Below are positions 25,795 through 35,735 of a stretch of DNA of 40,126 nucleotides, in pieces. Below the pieces are notes generated by a model that worked only from the letters and a program-made list of their open reading frames with translations, did not search any database and was not told where the DNA came from. Source of the stretch: Rhizobium sp. Q54 (lineage in GTDB: Bacteria; Pseudomonadota; Alphaproteobacteria; SMXQ01); the NCBI GenBank assembly GCA_945861615.1, contig CAMAVH010000009.1, positions 1 to 40,126 of the forward strand. Reading direction: 5' to 3'. Every line of letters begins with the position of its first letter. Within the stretch, counting starts at the first letter, position 1. The position numbers were made by a program, and so were the translations under genes.

Positions 25795-26784
25795 ATGATC
25801 GATCCATTCGGCCGCCATATCAGCTATCTCCGCGTCTCGGTGACGGACCGCTGCGATTTCCGCTGCGTCTATTGCATGGCCGAGGACATGACCTTCCTGC
25901 CCAAAGCCGACGTGCTGACGCTAGAGGAACTCGACCGGCTGTGCAGCGCCTTCGTGCGCCATGGCGTGAAGAAGCTGCGACTGACCGGCGGCGAACCGCT
26001 CGTGCGCAAGAACATCATGAGCCTGTTCGACTCGCTCGGCCGCCACCTCAAGAGCGGCGCGCTCGAAGAACTGACCCTGACGACCAATGGCTCGCAGCTC
26101 GCCAAATATGCCGACGACCTCGTGCGGGCCGGCGTCAAGCGGGTCAACGTCTCGGTCGACTCGCTCGATCCGCAGCGCTTCCGTGACATCACCCGACGCG
26201 GCGATCTTGCCGTCGTCATGGACGGGCTGCGCGCCGCCAAGGACGCCGGCCTCAAGGTCAAGATCAATGCCGTGGCGCTCAAGGGTGTCAACGAAGACGA
26301 ATATGACGAGATGATCGCCTGGTGCGGACGCGAAGGGTTCACGCTGACGCTGATCGAGACCATGCCGCTCGGAGAGATCGACCAGGACCGTACCGATCAA
26401 TATCTGCCGCTGTCGCTGGTGCGCGCGCGCCTGCAACGGCGCTGGACGCTAGACGACAGCGATTTCCGCACCGGCGGTCCGGCACGCTATGCCCGTATCG
26501 CGGAAACCGGCGGACTGATCGGCTTCATCACGCCGCTGACGCACAACTTCTGCGAAAGCTGCAACCGCGTCCGCCTGACCTGCACCGGCACTCTCTTCAT
26601 GTGCCTCGGACAAGACGACGCGGCGGATTTGCGCGCGCCCCTGCGAGCCGGCGCCGACGACGCAAAACTCGATGCAGCGATCGTCGAAGCCATCGCGCGC
26701 AAGCCCAAAGGTCACGACTTCATCATCGACCGGCGGCAAGACAAGCCGGCATTGGCGCGTCATATGAGCGTGACCGGCGGCTAA
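25795..26784 (+). CDS. moaA: GTP 3',8-cyclase MoaA (molybdenum cofactor)
   Basis: MoaA is a radical SAM enzyme that converts GTP to 3',8-cyclo-GTP at the start of molybdopterin synthesis. The N-terminal cluster motif is CDFRCVYC (CxxxCxxC) in [26 protein letters not shown] is the SAM-binding GGEP motif. The C-terminal cluster is [13 protein letters not shown] (C-x2-C, with a further Cys after 13). It ends in the Gly-Gly pair needed for catalysis. It has 329 residues, normal. The mRNA may be leaderless, since a promoter lies just upstream and no ribosome binding site is seen. No other moa genes are near. Confidence 0.96.
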   Translation: MIDPFGRHISYLRVSVTDRCDFRCVYCMAEDMTFLPKADVLTLEELDRLCSAFVRHGVKKLRLTGGEPLVRKNIMSLFDSLGRHLKSGALEELTLTTNGSQLAKYADDLVRAGVKRVNVSVDSLDPQRFRDITRRGDLAVVMDGLRAAKDAGLKVKINAVALKGVNEDEYDEMIAWCGREGFTLTLIETMPLGEIDQDRTDQYLPLSLVRARLQRRWTLDDSDFRTGGPARYARIAETGGLIGFITPLTHNFCESCNRVRLTCTGTLFMCLGQDDAADLRAPLRAGADDAKLDAAIVEAIARKPKGHDFIIDRRQDKPALARHMSVTGG

Positions 26785-26847
26785 GGCCGCCACCAACGAA
26801 AATCGGACGAGATCAATCGTCCGCACGACACATCAGGGAGTAAGGCG

Positions 26848-27915
26848 ATGGGGGAGATTCTCGGGCTCGGGCTGACCCATTTCGGCGGCTTCATGTTTCC
26901 CGACGAGGAAATGGCCGCACGCATCGGCGCCGCCATGAAAAGCCCGAAACTGCCCGATCATTTACGCGATCCGGCAAATTGGCCGGCGCGAATGCGCGAA
27001 GAATGGGGCAGCGACAAGGGCGCCGCCTTCGCCGCTAAGCACAAAACCGATTTCTTTGCCGGCGTCAGCCATATTCGCGCAGCCCTCGACGACTTCAAAC
27101 CCGACGCGGTCATCATCTTCGGCGACGACCAATACGAATGTTTCCGCGAAGATCTGGTGCCGCCCTATTGCGTCTTCATCATGGATAAATTCCAGGTGAA
27201 GCCCTACCAGCGCGCGCGCGGCATCGGCGGCCCGGCGATCAACATCTGGAACGATCCGCTCGACACAGTGATCGACTATCCGGGCGCCACCCGAATCGCC
27301 AAGACGCTCGCCGCCGAGCTGCTCGGCCACGGCTTCGATCCCGCTTACAGCTATTCCTTGCCGCATCAGGACTATCTCGGCCACGCCTTCGCCAACACGT
27401 TGCTGTTCCTCGACCATGCACGCCAAGGCTGGCCCTATCCGATCATTCCGTTCGCCATCAATGCCTACGGCTCGGCCTTGATCCGCGAGAAAGGCGGCCT
27501 CGACGGCGCCGGTAGCGACGATACGGAGATGGATCCGCCGGGCCCCTCGCCCAAACGCTGCTATGATCTCGGCGTCGCCATCGCCCGGGCGCTTAAGCCG
27601 AGCCCCTGGCGCGTGGCCTTGGTCGCCACGGCGAGCTTTTCGCACGCCTTTCTCACCGATAAGAACCACCGGCTCTATCCCGATTTGCCGGCCGACCGCG
27701 AACGTTTCGCGGAGCTGAAGGCCGGCAATTACGCCGCCTGGCGCGAACTGCCGCTCAGCCAGCTGGAAGCCTCGGGTCAGCATGAACTGCTCAATTGGTA
27801 TCCCGTCATCGGCGCCATGGCCGAGCTGGGCCAAAAACCGTCCTATTGCGAATTGTTGGAGACCTACACGATGAACTCCAACAAATGCGTGGCGCTCTTT
27901 CCGCCCGCCGGCTGA
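26848..27915 (+). CDS. LigB-type class III extradiol dioxygenase
   Basis: This is a 355-residue LigB-fold protein that would cleave a catechol-type ring with Fe(II). The N-terminal GLGLTHFGGFMFPDEE carries a His in the expected position. Further segments are DAVIIFGDDQYECF, the loop SYSLPHQDYLGHAFANTLLF, and a possible C-terminal metal/acid-base region ATASFSHAFLTDKNHRLYPD. A ribosome binding site (AGGGAGTAAGG) precedes the ATG. It is a single-subunit type, with no LigA partner beside it. The substrate cannot be told. No ring-cleavage neighbours are in this strand's block, though a dienelactone-hydrolase operon lies 8 kb away. Confidence 0.85.
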   Translation: MGEILGLGLTHFGGFMFPDEEMAARIGAAMKSPKLPDHLRDPANWPARMREEWGSDKGAAFAAKHKTDFFAGVSHIRAALDDFKPDAVIIFGDDQYECFREDLVPPYCVFIMDKFQVKPYQRARGIGGPAINIWNDPLDTVIDYPGATRIAKTLAAELLGHGFDPAYSYSLPHQDYLGHAFANTLLFLDHARQGWPYPIIPFAINAYGSALIREKGGLDGAGSDDTEMDPPGPSPKRCYDLGVAIARALKPSPWRVALVATASFSHAFLTDKNHRLYPDLPADRERFAELKAGNYAAWRELPLSQLEASGQHELLNWYPVIGAMAELGQKPSYCELLETYTMNSNKCVALFPPAG

Positions 27916-28014
27916 AGGCCTGAAGGGGGATATGGCGTAAAACGCCGTTGCCTCTTAAAATGAGCATTACCAAGACGCACGGCCCCGTCGCGTCCGCCGG
28001 CATCAGGACATATC

Positions 28015-29877
28015 GTGATTCGCGGCAGCGCCTTTTCCGCCATTTTGCATGGGCTTTTACTCGCCGGCATATTTTTCGGCTTGCCCAGCATCATGTTTTT
28101 TGTCGATGAACCGACGCTGGAAGATGCGCCGCGGATTGAAATAGCCACCGTCACTCCCGAAGAATCCGCCGCCATCGACAAGGCTGCCGCGCGCCCCTTG
28201 CCGGACATCGAGGCGCCGAACGGCGGCAAGAACGGACTGACCACCGACGCCATCAATACGGAAACGCCGGAAGATCGCCGCACGATCTTGCAAAGCAGCG
28301 CTGCGTCCAGCACGCAGGTTACTTCCGCCGAAACGAAGATCGACGAGAAAACCCCGACACCGAACCCGGCGCCCGATCCGACGCCACCGACGGAAGCAGT
28401 TGCGGAACAGCCGCGGCCTGATCCGCCGCCCGTGCCGATAACGCCCCCCGAACCACAGCCGCAGGACACGCGCGTCGAGCCGCCGGTGCCGCAACCAACT
28501 CCGACGCCAATCCTCAGCGAAGTGACGCCAACCCCGCCGCCGCCCGATCCGGCACGGCCGACGCCGCCCGATCCACTCCCCGTTCCGCCGACGCCGCAAA
28601 CGGCGCAACCGATACCGTTGCCGCCAACGCCGCTGCTGCCGCCTCAGCCGAGCTCTCCGCAACCGACGATCCCTGCGCAAGCTGCCGCCCCGGCGCTGCC
28701 CGCCATCGCCTTTCTTCCCAGCCTGCCGTCGCAGACCGCCAATGCGCCGCCGGCCGCCGCATCGCCCAATCCGCCCGCCGAGCCTCCCGCCAGCGCCGCA
28801 CCGCCCCCGCCGAGCGCATCGCCCCCGCCGCCGTCCGCCACGACGCTGCTCAAGAATGCCGATGCGGTGGCACAAGCGATTTTGCCGCTCGCCAAGGCAT
28901 TCCCGCGCCTCGACAGCACCGTCGGCGAAATTCTTGCCGCCCAATCGCGCGATGCGACAGCGGCACTCCTCGCCGCCGAGGGCACGCCCGCGCTACAGCA
29001 ATCCATCGGCCGCATGGTCGCGGCGGCAGAACAAGGCTATGCCCATGCCCAATTCAGCCTCGCCGAAATCTACCTGAGCGGCAACGGCCAGCCGCGCGAC
29101 ATCGCGCGCGGCAAACAGTATCTTTTGCGCGCCAGCATGAACGGTTATCTGCCGGCGCAATTGCTGACGGCGGCGATTGCGGTGGAGGGCAGCGTGGCCG
29201 AACGGGATCTCGCCGAAGCCCATGCCTGGCTTTCGATCGCCGCCGAAAAGGGCAGCAAGGCCGCAAGCGAGACCCTGAAAGAGCTCGAAAAGCGGATGAC
29301 CGTGCGCGACGATTTACGCGCGCGACAACGGCGCAATCAACTCCGTCAGGTTTTTGTGCTGTCCCAGCCGAAAATCCTCGATCCGGCCAAAAAACAGCCA
29401 TTGGACGAGGACTTGCGTATTGCCACCACGCTAGGCGACGAGGAGGCGGTCTATGTCCTGCTCGCACAAGGGTCTGATGCCAACAAGCCCGATGAGGATG
29501 GCCGCACGGCGGCGATCGAGGCGGCTTGGCGCGGTTACGGCAAGATTCTCGATGCACTCATCGAACAGGGCGCCGACGCCAAGGTCACGGACGGCAGCGG
29601 CAAGACGGCGCTGATGTGGGCGGCCATCAATGGCCATGCGGCCATTGCCGAAAGCCTGATCAAGGCCGACGTGCCCATCAACGCGCGGGACCAAGAAGGC
29701 CTCACCGCCCTGATGCGCGCCGCCTGGAACGGCCATGGCGATGTCGTGCAACTTCTGTTGCAACGGAGAGCCGATCCGAACCTGCGCGACCGCAACGGCC
29801 AAACCGCCCTCGATTACGCCAGGCGCTCGCGGCATCCCGAAACGATCCGTCTGCTGCAAGCGGCATCCCGCATCTAA
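28015..29877 (+). CDS. TonB-like N-terminus / Pro-rich / Sel1 / ankyrin protein
   Basis: A 620-residue modular protein. Residues 7-30 are a single N-terminal membrane anchor. About 109-280 is a Pro/Ala-rich, periplasm-spanning-type stretch (for example [18 protein letters not shown]), as in TonB or TolA. Residues 336-420 carry Sel1/TPR-like repeats ([20 protein letters not shown], then [16 protein letters not shown]). Residues 466-618 are four to five ankyrin repeats ([40 protein letters not shown]). The start is GTG with AGGA at 28005-28008. No receptor or ExbBD genes are near. The combination of an anchor, a Pro-rich spacer and two protein-binding repeat types suggests an envelope scaffold, but the partner is unknown. 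Confidence 0.88.
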   Translation: MIRGSAFSAILHGLLLAGIFFGLPSIMFFVDEPTLEDAPRIEIATVTPEESAAIDKAAARPLPDIEAPNGGKNGLTTDAINTETPEDRRTILQSSAASSTQVTSAETKIDEKTPTPNPAPDPTPPTEAVAEQPRPDPPPVPITPPEPQPQDTRVEPPVPQPTPTPILSEVTPTPPPPDPARPTPPDPLPVPPTPQTAQPIPLPPTPLLPPQPSSPQPTIPAQAAAPALPAIAFLPSLPSQTANAPPAAASPNPPAEPPASAAPPPPSASPPPPSATTLLKNADAVAQAILPLAKAFPRLDSTVGEILAAQSRDATAALLAAEGTPALQQSIGRMVAAAEQGYAHAQFSLAEIYLSGNGQPRDIARGKQYLLRASMNGYLPAQLLTAAIAVEGSVAERDLAEAHAWLSIAAEKGSKAASETLKELEKRMTVRDDLRARQRRNQLRQVFVLSQPKILDPAKKQPLDEDLRIATTLGDEEAVYVLLAQGSDANKPDEDGRTAAIEAAWRGYGKILDALIEQGADAKVTDGSGKTALMWAAINGHAAIAESLIKADVPINARDQEGLTALMRAAWNGHGDVVQLLLQRRADPNLRDRNGQTALDYARRSRHPETIRLLQAASRI

Positions 29878-29962
29878 ACCCGCTGCCGCTGGCCGTTTGC
29901 CGATGCTCAGTGTAGTCTGGCGGACGCAGCCCATCCGTCATCCGCTTTTGCAAGATCGCCCC

Positions 29963-30730
29963 ATGCCGAACCATAAGATCGCCTTCGTCGCCGCGCGCGG
30001 CCAGCCGGCTCAAGAAGCCCTGCTGCGCCTGACCGAACGCTATGGCAATGTCACGCCGGCCAAAGCCGATGTCGTCGTCGCGCTCGGCGGCGACGGGTTC
30101 ATGCTGCAAACTTTGCATCGGCACATCAAACGTCAGGTGCCGATTTACGGCATGCATCGCGGCTCCGTCGGCTTTCTCATGAATACCTATCGGGAAGCCC
30201 GTCTGCCTGAGCGTTTGAAGGCTGCCGCATCGGTGACCGTGCATCCTTTGCGCATGCGCGCCATCACGGCCAACGGCAAAGAACACGAAGCCTTGGCGAT
30301 CAACGAAGTTTCCTTGCTGCGCCAGACCCGTCAGGCCGCCAAGCTGCGCATTTCGGTCGATGGCGTTCAGCGCTTGGAAGAATTGATTTGCGATGGCGCC
30401 CTTGTCGCCACGCCTGCCGGCAGCACCGCTTATAATTTATCCGCGCACGGTCCGATCATTCCGCTCGGCGCGGGCCTCCTCGCCCTCACGCCGATCAGCG
30501 CGTTCCGTCCCCGCCGTTGGCGCGGCGCTTTGCTGCCGAGCACGGCAAGCGTCACCTTCGATATTCTCGAACACGACAAGCGGCCCGTCAGTGCCGTCGC
30601 CGACTACACCGAAGTCCGCGACGTTGTGCGCGTGGATGTCTTCGAAGAACCGGATATCGACATGACGCTGTTGTTCGATCCGGAGCACAATCTCGAGGAG
30701 CGGATCGTCAAGGAGCAGTTCGAGCCATGA
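29963..30730 (+). CDS. nadK: NAD kinase
   Basis: NadK phosphorylates NAD to NADP. It has 255 residues, typical for alphaproteobacteria. The catalytic GGDGFML motif lies near residues 44-50, the NEVSLLR motif follows, and the [20 protein letters not shown] loop is the highly conserved NadK signature. The ATG at 29963 gives a normal N-terminus ([10 protein letters not shown]); the frame extends upstream into the previous gene without family similarity. The stop overlaps the argE-like start by ATGA, indicating coupled translation. Confidence 0.95.
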   Translation: MPNHKIAFVAARGQPAQEALLRLTERYGNVTPAKADVVVALGGDGFMLQTLHRHIKRQVPIYGMHRGSVGFLMNTYREARLPERLKAAASVTVHPLRMRAITANGKEHEALAINEVSLLRQTRQAAKLRISVDGVQRLEELICDGALVATPAGSTAYNLSAHGPIIPLGAGLLALTPISAFRPRRWRGALLPSTASVTFDILEHDKRPVSAVADYTEVRDVVRVDVFEEPDIDMTLLFDPEHNLEERIVKEQFEP

Positions 30731-31908
30731 CGCAGGAGACCGGCGGCGCGGGGGTTTCCGATTCCGTCGATCTGCTGCGTCGGCTGATCGGTTTCGACAC
30801 CACCAGCCGCAATTCAAATCTCGCGCTGATCGAATTTTTGCGTGACCGCTTGTCGGACCATGGCGTCGATTCGCAGTTGTTTCGCGACGCCGGCGGCGCC
30901 AAGGCCAATCTCTACGCGACCTTAGGCCCGCGAGATGTCGGCGGGCTGATGCTTTCCGGCCATACCGACGTCGTGCCGGTCGATGGACAGGATTGGTCGA
31001 GCGACCCTTTCATCTTGCGCCAAGAAGACGGCCTGCTTTACGGGCGCGGCGCCTGCGATATGAAAGGCTTCATCGCTGTTGCCATGGCCCTGCTGCCGGC
31101 ACTGCGCCGGCAAGAGCTACGACGTCCCGTGCATTTTGCCTTCACCTTCGACGAGGAAGTCGGCTGCCTCGGCGCCAAGGATCTCGCCGCACAGTTGCGC
31201 GAGATGCCGGTGCTGCCGGCCTTTTGCCTTATCGGCGAGCCAACCGGCATGCATGTGGTCAACGGCCACAAGGGCCGCCTCGCCATGCGCTGTCACGTCC
31301 ATGGCCGCGAGGGCCATTCGGCCCTGCCCGAGCAGGCCTGCAACGCCATTGAATCGGCCGCCGAAATCATCGCGCGGTTGCGCACCCTGGCGCGTCGGTT
31401 GCGCGACCAGGGCCCGCACGAACCGGGCTTCGATCCGCCTTACAGCACGGTGCACACCGGCACCGTGGAGGGCGGAACTGCGCTCAACATCGTGCCGCGC
31501 CACTGCAGCTTCGATTTCGAAATTCGCAACATTCCTTCGCAAGACCCGCTCGGTCTTTTTGAAGAAGTGAAACGTTTTGCGCTGGGCGACCTGCTCGCCG
31601 ACATGCGGCGGACCGCGCCCGATTCCGCCATCGTCTTCGAGGAACTGTCGCGCGCCCCAGGGTTGCTGCCGAACGACGACGATGCGCTGCTAAAACTTGC
31701 CCTGGCCGCCACGGGCGATAATATCGCCCGTAAGGTCAGCTTCGGCACCGAAGCGGGGCTCTACCAAGGCGCGAAGATACCGACGATCGTCTGCGGCCCC
31801 GGCCATATCGCCCAGGCCCATAAACCCGACGAATTCGTCGCCCTCGACCAGATCGCCCGCTGCGAGGCGTTTCTTCTTCACATGGTCGCCGGCGTCTGCG
31901 CCCACTGA
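30727..31908 (+). CDS. argE: Acetylornithine deacetylase-type M20 peptidase
   Basis: This M20 enzyme most resembles ArgE, which removes the acetyl group from N-acetylornithine in arginine synthesis. Zinc-site motifs are [22 protein letters not shown] and [33 protein letters not shown] contains the dimerisation-domain start. The C-terminal metal ligand is in [16 protein letters not shown], with GTEAGLYQ before it, typical of ArgE. It has 393 residues. ATG overlaps the nadK stop. Other arg genes are not present, so a related amidase activity on another N-acyl amino acid is possible. Confidence 0.88.
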   Translation: MTQETGGAGVSDSVDLLRRLIGFDTTSRNSNLALIEFLRDRLSDHGVDSQLFRDAGGAKANLYATLGPRDVGGLMLSGHTDVVPVDGQDWSSDPFILRQEDGLLYGRGACDMKGFIAVAMALLPALRRQELRRPVHFAFTFDEEVGCLGAKDLAAQLREMPVLPAFCLIGEPTGMHVVNGHKGRLAMRCHVHGREGHSALPEQACNAIESAAEIIARLRTLARRLRDQGPHEPGFDPPYSTVHTGTVEGGTALNIVPRHCSFDFEIRNIPSQDPLGLFEEVKRFALGDLLADMRRTAPDSAIVFEELSRAPGLLPNDDDALLKLALAATGDNIARKVSFGTEAGLYQGAKIPTIVCGPGHIAQAHKPDEFVALDQIARCEAFLLHMVAGVCAH

Positions 31909-31963
31909 CCGGCGCCGCAACGTCCGCTGCCGCAACCGTTCATCCTCGGGAGGACTCCGCCCC

Positions 31964-33058
31964 GTGAGGCCGCGCCAATTTCTCATGCAGCACCTGGTTC
32001 CGCTCGGCTTGGCGATCGGCCCTGGCGTTCTCGGCGGCATCGCTTTTCGCGCCATGACCCTGCCCTTACCTTGGATGCTCGGGCCCGTCTGCGTCGTCAC
32101 CGTGCTCGCCCTGGCCGGCGTCAAAGTGCGCGTGCAATATCTCCTGCGCGAGCCGATGGTCATTCTCATCGGCGTCATGCTCGGCAGTTCCTTCACGCCG
32201 CATGCCTTGCAGGATGCCCGCGAATATGCCGTAAGCATGACCATGCTGGCGCTCTATGTCATCTTTACCGTCGCTTTGCTCATCCTCTACTTCCGCAAAG
32301 TCGGCGGCTACGATTTCGCTACCTGCTATTTCGCCTCGATCCCCGGCGGCTTGATGGAAATGGTCGTCATGGGGAGCCAGATGGGCGGCGACGACCGCAA
32401 GATCTTCCTCGCCCACGGCACACGCATCTTGCTTGTCGTCATCACCATCCCGCTATGGTTTCGCTTGATCGAAGGCTATGTGCCGCAAGGCGGTCTTGGC
32501 GTCGGCTCCAATACCGTGCCGCTCAGCCAATTCGCGCTACTCGATGCCCTGATTCTCGCCGCTTGCGGCGTCGTTGGGTTTTTCAGCGGCAAGTTGCTGC
32601 ATTTGCCGGCTTACCGCTTCACCGGACCGCTCATCGTTAGCGCCATCGCTCACTTGACGCAGATCACCGAGTCCAAGCCGCCGGCCGAGTTGATCGTTCT
32701 CGCCCAAATCATCCTCGGCTCCAGTCTGGGCTGCCGCTACGTCGGGGTACGCTTGCGCGAGATCGCCGGCACCCTGAAGGTCTCTTTCGGCTCCGCTCTG
32801 CTGCTGATGGGCTGCGCCGTGATCTTCTCCTACGGCATCCATTGGGTCACCGGCTTCAAGAGCGAGGCCTTGCTGCTGTCGCTCTCACCGGGCGGACTGG
32901 TCGAAATGACCCTGATCGCCCTGGCGCTCGGGATCGACGTGGCCTTCATCACGATCCATCATCTGGTGCGCATCGTGCTCGCCGTCGTGGTCGCGCCGCT
33001 CAGCTTTAAGTACTTGGATCGCCATTGGAAGCGATTGGAATCAAAAGATAATTCTTAA
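31964..33058 (+). CDS. AbrB-family integral membrane protein
   Basis: This is a 364-residue protein with about nine or ten hydrophobic segments and the AbrB duplication pattern: each half has PLPWMLGPV/PAYRFTGPLIVSA-like, GxxLG (IGVMLGSSFTP, ILGSSLGCRYVG) and SIPGGLMEMV / SLSPGGLVEMTLIAL motifs. Such proteins are often labelled putative ammonia monooxygenase without experimental support; a transport role is more likely. The GTG at 31964 has CGGGAGGA at 31946-31953; an ATG at 31988 is a weaker alternative. Confidence 0.85.
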   Translation: MRPRQFLMQHLVPLGLAIGPGVLGGIAFRAMTLPLPWMLGPVCVVTVLALAGVKVRVQYLLREPMVILIGVMLGSSFTPHALQDAREYAVSMTMLALYVIFTVALLILYFRKVGGYDFATCYFASIPGGLMEMVVMGSQMGGDDRKIFLAHGTRILLVVITIPLWFRLIEGYVPQGGLGVGSNTVPLSQFALLDALILAACGVVGFFSGKLLHLPAYRFTGPLIVSAIAHLTQITESKPPAELIVLAQIILGSSLGCRYVGVRLREIAGTLKVSFGSALLLMGCAVIFSYGIHWVTGFKSEALLLSLSPGGLVEMTLIALALGIDVAFITIHHLVRIVLAVVVAPLSFKYLDRHWKRLESKDNS

Positions 33059-33196
33059 GTCCCTGATGCCGGCCGGAATTTCCTGGACAGTCTCCCGACC
33101 GCTTCATATACGGGGTACGGCTTCCGATGACCGGGCCGCAAAAACAAGTCGCCAATATCGGCGGGCTTGAACCTATTAACTTGCGGTATCGGATCA

Positions 33197-33925
33197 ATGT
33201 TCGGCATGGACTTGGCGGTCGGGGACCATTTCTGGCTCGGCCTGCTCGAAATCATCGGCATCAACATCATACTTTCCGGCGACAACGCCGTGGTCATCGC
33301 GCTGGCCTGCCGCAATCTGGCGGACGGCGTGCGCAACAAAGCGATCCTCGCCGGCAGTATCGGCGCCATCGTCCTGCGCATCATCTTCTCGCTGTTCATC
33401 GTCTATCTGCTCGACGTGCCCTACCTGAAACTGGTCGGCTCGCTCCTGCTGCTGTGGATCGGCGTGAAACTGCTGATCCCGGAAGACGAGGATCACGGCG
33501 ACAAGATCAAAGCCGGTCATAATATCTGGAGCGCGGTGCAGACCGTGATCATCGCCGACGCGGTGATGAGCCTCGACAACGTCATCGCCATAGCTGCCGC
33601 GGCCCATGGCCATATCCTCCTGATCGTCATCGGCTTGGTGATCAGCGTGCCGCTAATCGTTTTCGGCAGCGCCATCATGCTCAAGGTGCTGGTCCGCTTT
33701 CCGATCCTCGTCATGTTCGGTGGCGGCCTGCTCGGTTGGATCGCGGGCGAGATTTTCCTGACCGATCCCGCGCTTGCCGATTACGTCGAGCATCTGCCCC
33801 ATTGGACGGAGCTGGCGGCCAAGATCGTCGGCGCCGCCTTCGTCGTCGGCCTCGGCAAGTTCCTGGCTTACCGGATGAGCGCCAAAAAACGCCTTGTCGA
33901 TCTTGCTGAAGGAAATCCGTCATGA
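33197..33925 (+). CDS. TerC-family membrane protein
   Basis: This is a 242-residue TerC/YjbE-type protein with about seven membrane segments. The conserved metal-associated motifs are GDNAVVIALACRN (near residue 27) and a second MSLDNVIAIAAAA. Members are linked to tellurite resistance or Mn2+ export. The ATG at 33197 is used; a TTG at 33167 would extend it by 10 non-conserved residues. Its stop overlaps the uspA start (ATGA). The 138-base leader shows some base-paired segments, but I do not see the conserved core of the Mn2+ (yybP-ykoY) riboswitch often found before terC genes. Confidence 0.9.
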   Translation: MFGMDLAVGDHFWLGLLEIIGINIILSGDNAVVIALACRNLADGVRNKAILAGSIGAIVLRIIFSLFIVYLLDVPYLKLVGSLLLLWIGVKLLIPEDEDHGDKIKAGHNIWSAVQTVIIADAVMSLDNVIAIAAAAHGHILLIVIGLVISVPLIVFGSAIMLKVLVRFPILVMFGGGLLGWIAGEIFLTDPALADYVEHLPHWTELAAKIVGAAFVVGLGKFLAYRMSAKKRLVDLAEGNPS

Positions 33926-34356
33926 GCGCGTCGAAGACCAGCTTCATCATTCCCGTCGATGGTTCACTGCCGTCTCAGCACGCGACACAGTATGTGATCG
34001 ACGCGATCAAAAACGGCCAACAGGCCGAGGTCCACCTGTTGAACGTGCAGCCGCCGGTCAGCGGCAGCGTGTCCCATGCCATCGGCAAGGAGACCGTCGA
34101 TTCCTATCACCGCGAAGAAGCCGAAAAGGCATTGGCCGCGCCAAAGGCTCTGCTCGAAAGTGCCGGCATCCCTTACAAACTGCACATCGGCGTCGGCGAT
34201 CCGGGCGACATCGTCCCCGCCTATGTCGAGAAGCTGAAATGCAGCCAGATCGTCATGGGCAGCCGCGGACTCGGCGCGACCTTCGGGCTCATGCTCGGGT
34301 CGGTCGCGTCGAACGTATTGAAGCATGCGACGGTACCGGTCACTCTGGTGAAATGA
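33922..34356 (+). CDS. UspA-type universal stress protein
   Basis: This is a single-domain Usp of 144 residues. It starts TSFIIPVDGSLPSQHATQYV with the Asp of the nucleotide-binding strand. The C-terminal ATP-binding motif is GSRGLGATFGLMLGSVASNV (G-2x-G-9x-G-S-like), followed by HATVPVTLV. The start overlaps the terC stop by ATGA, so the two are co-translated; a role in membrane or metal stress is inferred from that. Confidence 0.92.
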   Translation: MSASKTSFIIPVDGSLPSQHATQYVIDAIKNGQQAEVHLLNVQPPVSGSVSHAIGKETVDSYHREEAEKALAAPKALLESAGIPYKLHIGVGDPGDIVPAYVEKLKCSQIVMGSRGLGATFGLMLGSVASNVLKHATVPVTLVK

Positions 34357-34402
34357 GCATACCGCTCGTATTTCGCCTTCCGTAAAACGTAAAATGGGCG
34401 AC

Positions 34403-34431
34403 GCATCGGCAGGATTGCTCCCTGCCGATGC
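34403..34431 (+). terminator. Hairpin after uspA
   Basis: A perfect 11-bp stem (GCATCGGCAGG / CCTGCCGATGC) with a 7-base loop lies 46 bases after uspA. No T-run follows, so termination would be moderate. Confidence 0.5.
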
Positions 34432-34618
34432 GCCGCTTAGACTTTGCACAAAAAGGAAGCTATGCGCGTCACTGCGCCGAGCCGGTGATCGCTATTCCTC
34501 ATGCGAATGGCTTCATCATCGCCGCGGCACGGCTCTTGCTTCACTGTCATCGCGTTTAAGTGCGCCGCTTCATGATCGATGGCGCTTCGTCGATCGCCCC
34601 CCAATGCAAAGGCTCCAC

Positions 34619-35665
34619 ATGTTTTCCTCCCGCTCTTCACGCCTCGCTCTTTCTCTCATCGGCTTCGCCGCGACTGTCGCCAGCGCTGCCGGCGCCCGCG
34701 CCGACGCCATCAGCGACTTCTATAAGGGCAAGGATTTAACCGTCATCGTCAGCTCGAGCCCTGGCGGCGGTTATGATCTTTATGCGCGTCTGATCGCGCG
34801 CAGCATCGGCAAGCATGTTCCGGGCACGCCCAATGCCGTGGTCCAGAACATGCCGGGTGCCGGCGGCATAACCTCCGCCAATTATCTCTACAACATCGCC
34901 CTGAAGGACGGCTCGGTCATCGGCGCGCTGCAGAACACCGTGCCGTTCGAGCCGATCATGGGCAATAAGGCGGCGCAGTTCGACCCCTTGAAGTTCAATT
35001 GGCTTGGCTCGCCGAATACCGAGGTCGGTCTTTTGCTGCTGTGGCACACGGCTAAGGCAAATACGCTCGAAGATACCAAGACAATCGAGACCGTCGTCGG
35101 CACTTCCGGAACCGCCTCGACGCCGGCCTTTTATGCCCGCGTGCTGAACGCCGTGTTCAACACCAAGCTCAAGATGGTCGGCGGCTATCCCGGCCAGACC
35201 GAGGCTTTCCTCGCCATCGAGCGCGGCGAGCTCGACGGCTATCCCAGCACCTTCTGGAGCAGCCTGAAGGCGACCAAGCCGGAGTGGATCAAAGACAACA
35301 AGGTGAAGATTCTGGTGCAATACGGCCGCAAGCCGCACCCCGAGCTGCCCAAAGTGCCGGTCGCACGCGAACTGGCGACCAACGACTCGGACCGTGCCCT
35401 GCTCGACGTCTCAATGGCGCCGCTCGAGGCCGGGCGGCCCTATCTCGCGCCGCAGAACGTTCCGGCCGACCGAGTCGCCGCCTTGCGCAAAGCCTTGATG
35501 GATACCTTCAAGGACAAGGAATTCCTCGACGCCGCAGCCAAGGCGAACCTGGAAGTGGACGCCGACCCGAAGTCCGGCGAAGCCATCGCCGCCCTGCTGA
35601 GGGAAACCTACAACGCGCCGGAAGCGACAAAGGCGCGCATGCTCGCACTCTACAACGCCAAATAA
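34619..35665 (+). CDS. Tripartite tricarboxylate transporter substrate-binding protein (TctC/Bug)
   Basis: This is a periplasmic binding protein of the Bug/TctC family, which carries carboxylates and related organic acids to TctAB. It has 348 residues with a signal peptide (SRLALSLIGFAATVASAAGA, cleavage near ARA-DA). The mature part has TVIVSSSPGGGYDLYARLIA, then GTPNAVVQNMPGAGGITSAN, the classic Bug signature. The start ATG at 34619 has AAAGG six bases upstream; an ATG at 34604 lacks a site. No tctA or tctB is nearby, so it is an orphan binding protein. A short ORF (34462-34488, MRVTAPSR) with AAGGAAG before it lies in the leader and may be chance. It converges with the SDR gene at a shared terminator. 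Confidence 0.9.
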   Translation: MFSSRSSRLALSLIGFAATVASAAGARADAISDFYKGKDLTVIVSSSPGGGYDLYARLIARSIGKHVPGTPNAVVQNMPGAGGITSANYLYNIALKDGSVIGALQNTVPFEPIMGNKAAQFDPLKFNWLGSPNTEVGLLLLWHTAKANTLEDTKTIETVVGTSGTASTPAFYARVLNAVFNTKLKMVGGYPGQTEAFLAIERGELDGYPSTFWSSLKATKPEWIKDNKVKILVQYGRKPHPELPKVPVARELATNDSDRALLDVSMAPLEAGRPYLAPQNVPADRVAALRKALMDTFKDKEFLDAAAKANLEVDADPKSGEAIAALLRETYNAPEATKARMLALYNAK

Positions 35666-35682
35666 ATCGGCGCCGAAACGAC

Positions 35683-35712
35683 AAAAGCCCCGGACCGCAG
35701 TCCGGGGCTTTT
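35683..35712. terminator. Bidirectional rho-independent terminator
   Basis: AAAAGCCCCGGAC-CGCA-GTCCGGGGCTTTT is a perfect 13-bp stem with a 4-base loop, flanked by T-runs in both directions (TTTTTATTT on the plus strand). It serves the plus-strand tctC gene and the minus-strand SDR operon. Confidence 0.93.
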
Positions 35713-35735
35713 TATTTGCGCGTAAGTAAGAAAGA

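Noticed and set aside
29735..29962. Upstream extension of the nadK frame
   Set aside because: The added 76 residues are Arg/Pro/Cys-rich, overlap the ankyrin gene and have no similarity to NAD kinases; the ATG at 29963 fits the family.
31697..31963. Upstream extension of the AbrB-like frame
   Set aside because: It overlaps the argE-like gene and reads as Ala/Arg/Pro-rich noise; the GTG at 31964 has a good ribosome binding site.
33059..33196. Known yybP-ykoY Mn2+ riboswitch before terC
   Set aside because: The conserved core sequence is not seen by eye; kept only as a low-interest leader observation.
34394..34618. Upstream extension of the TctC frame
   Set aside because: The signal peptide begins at 34619; upstream codons contain a terminator hairpin and no conserved residues.
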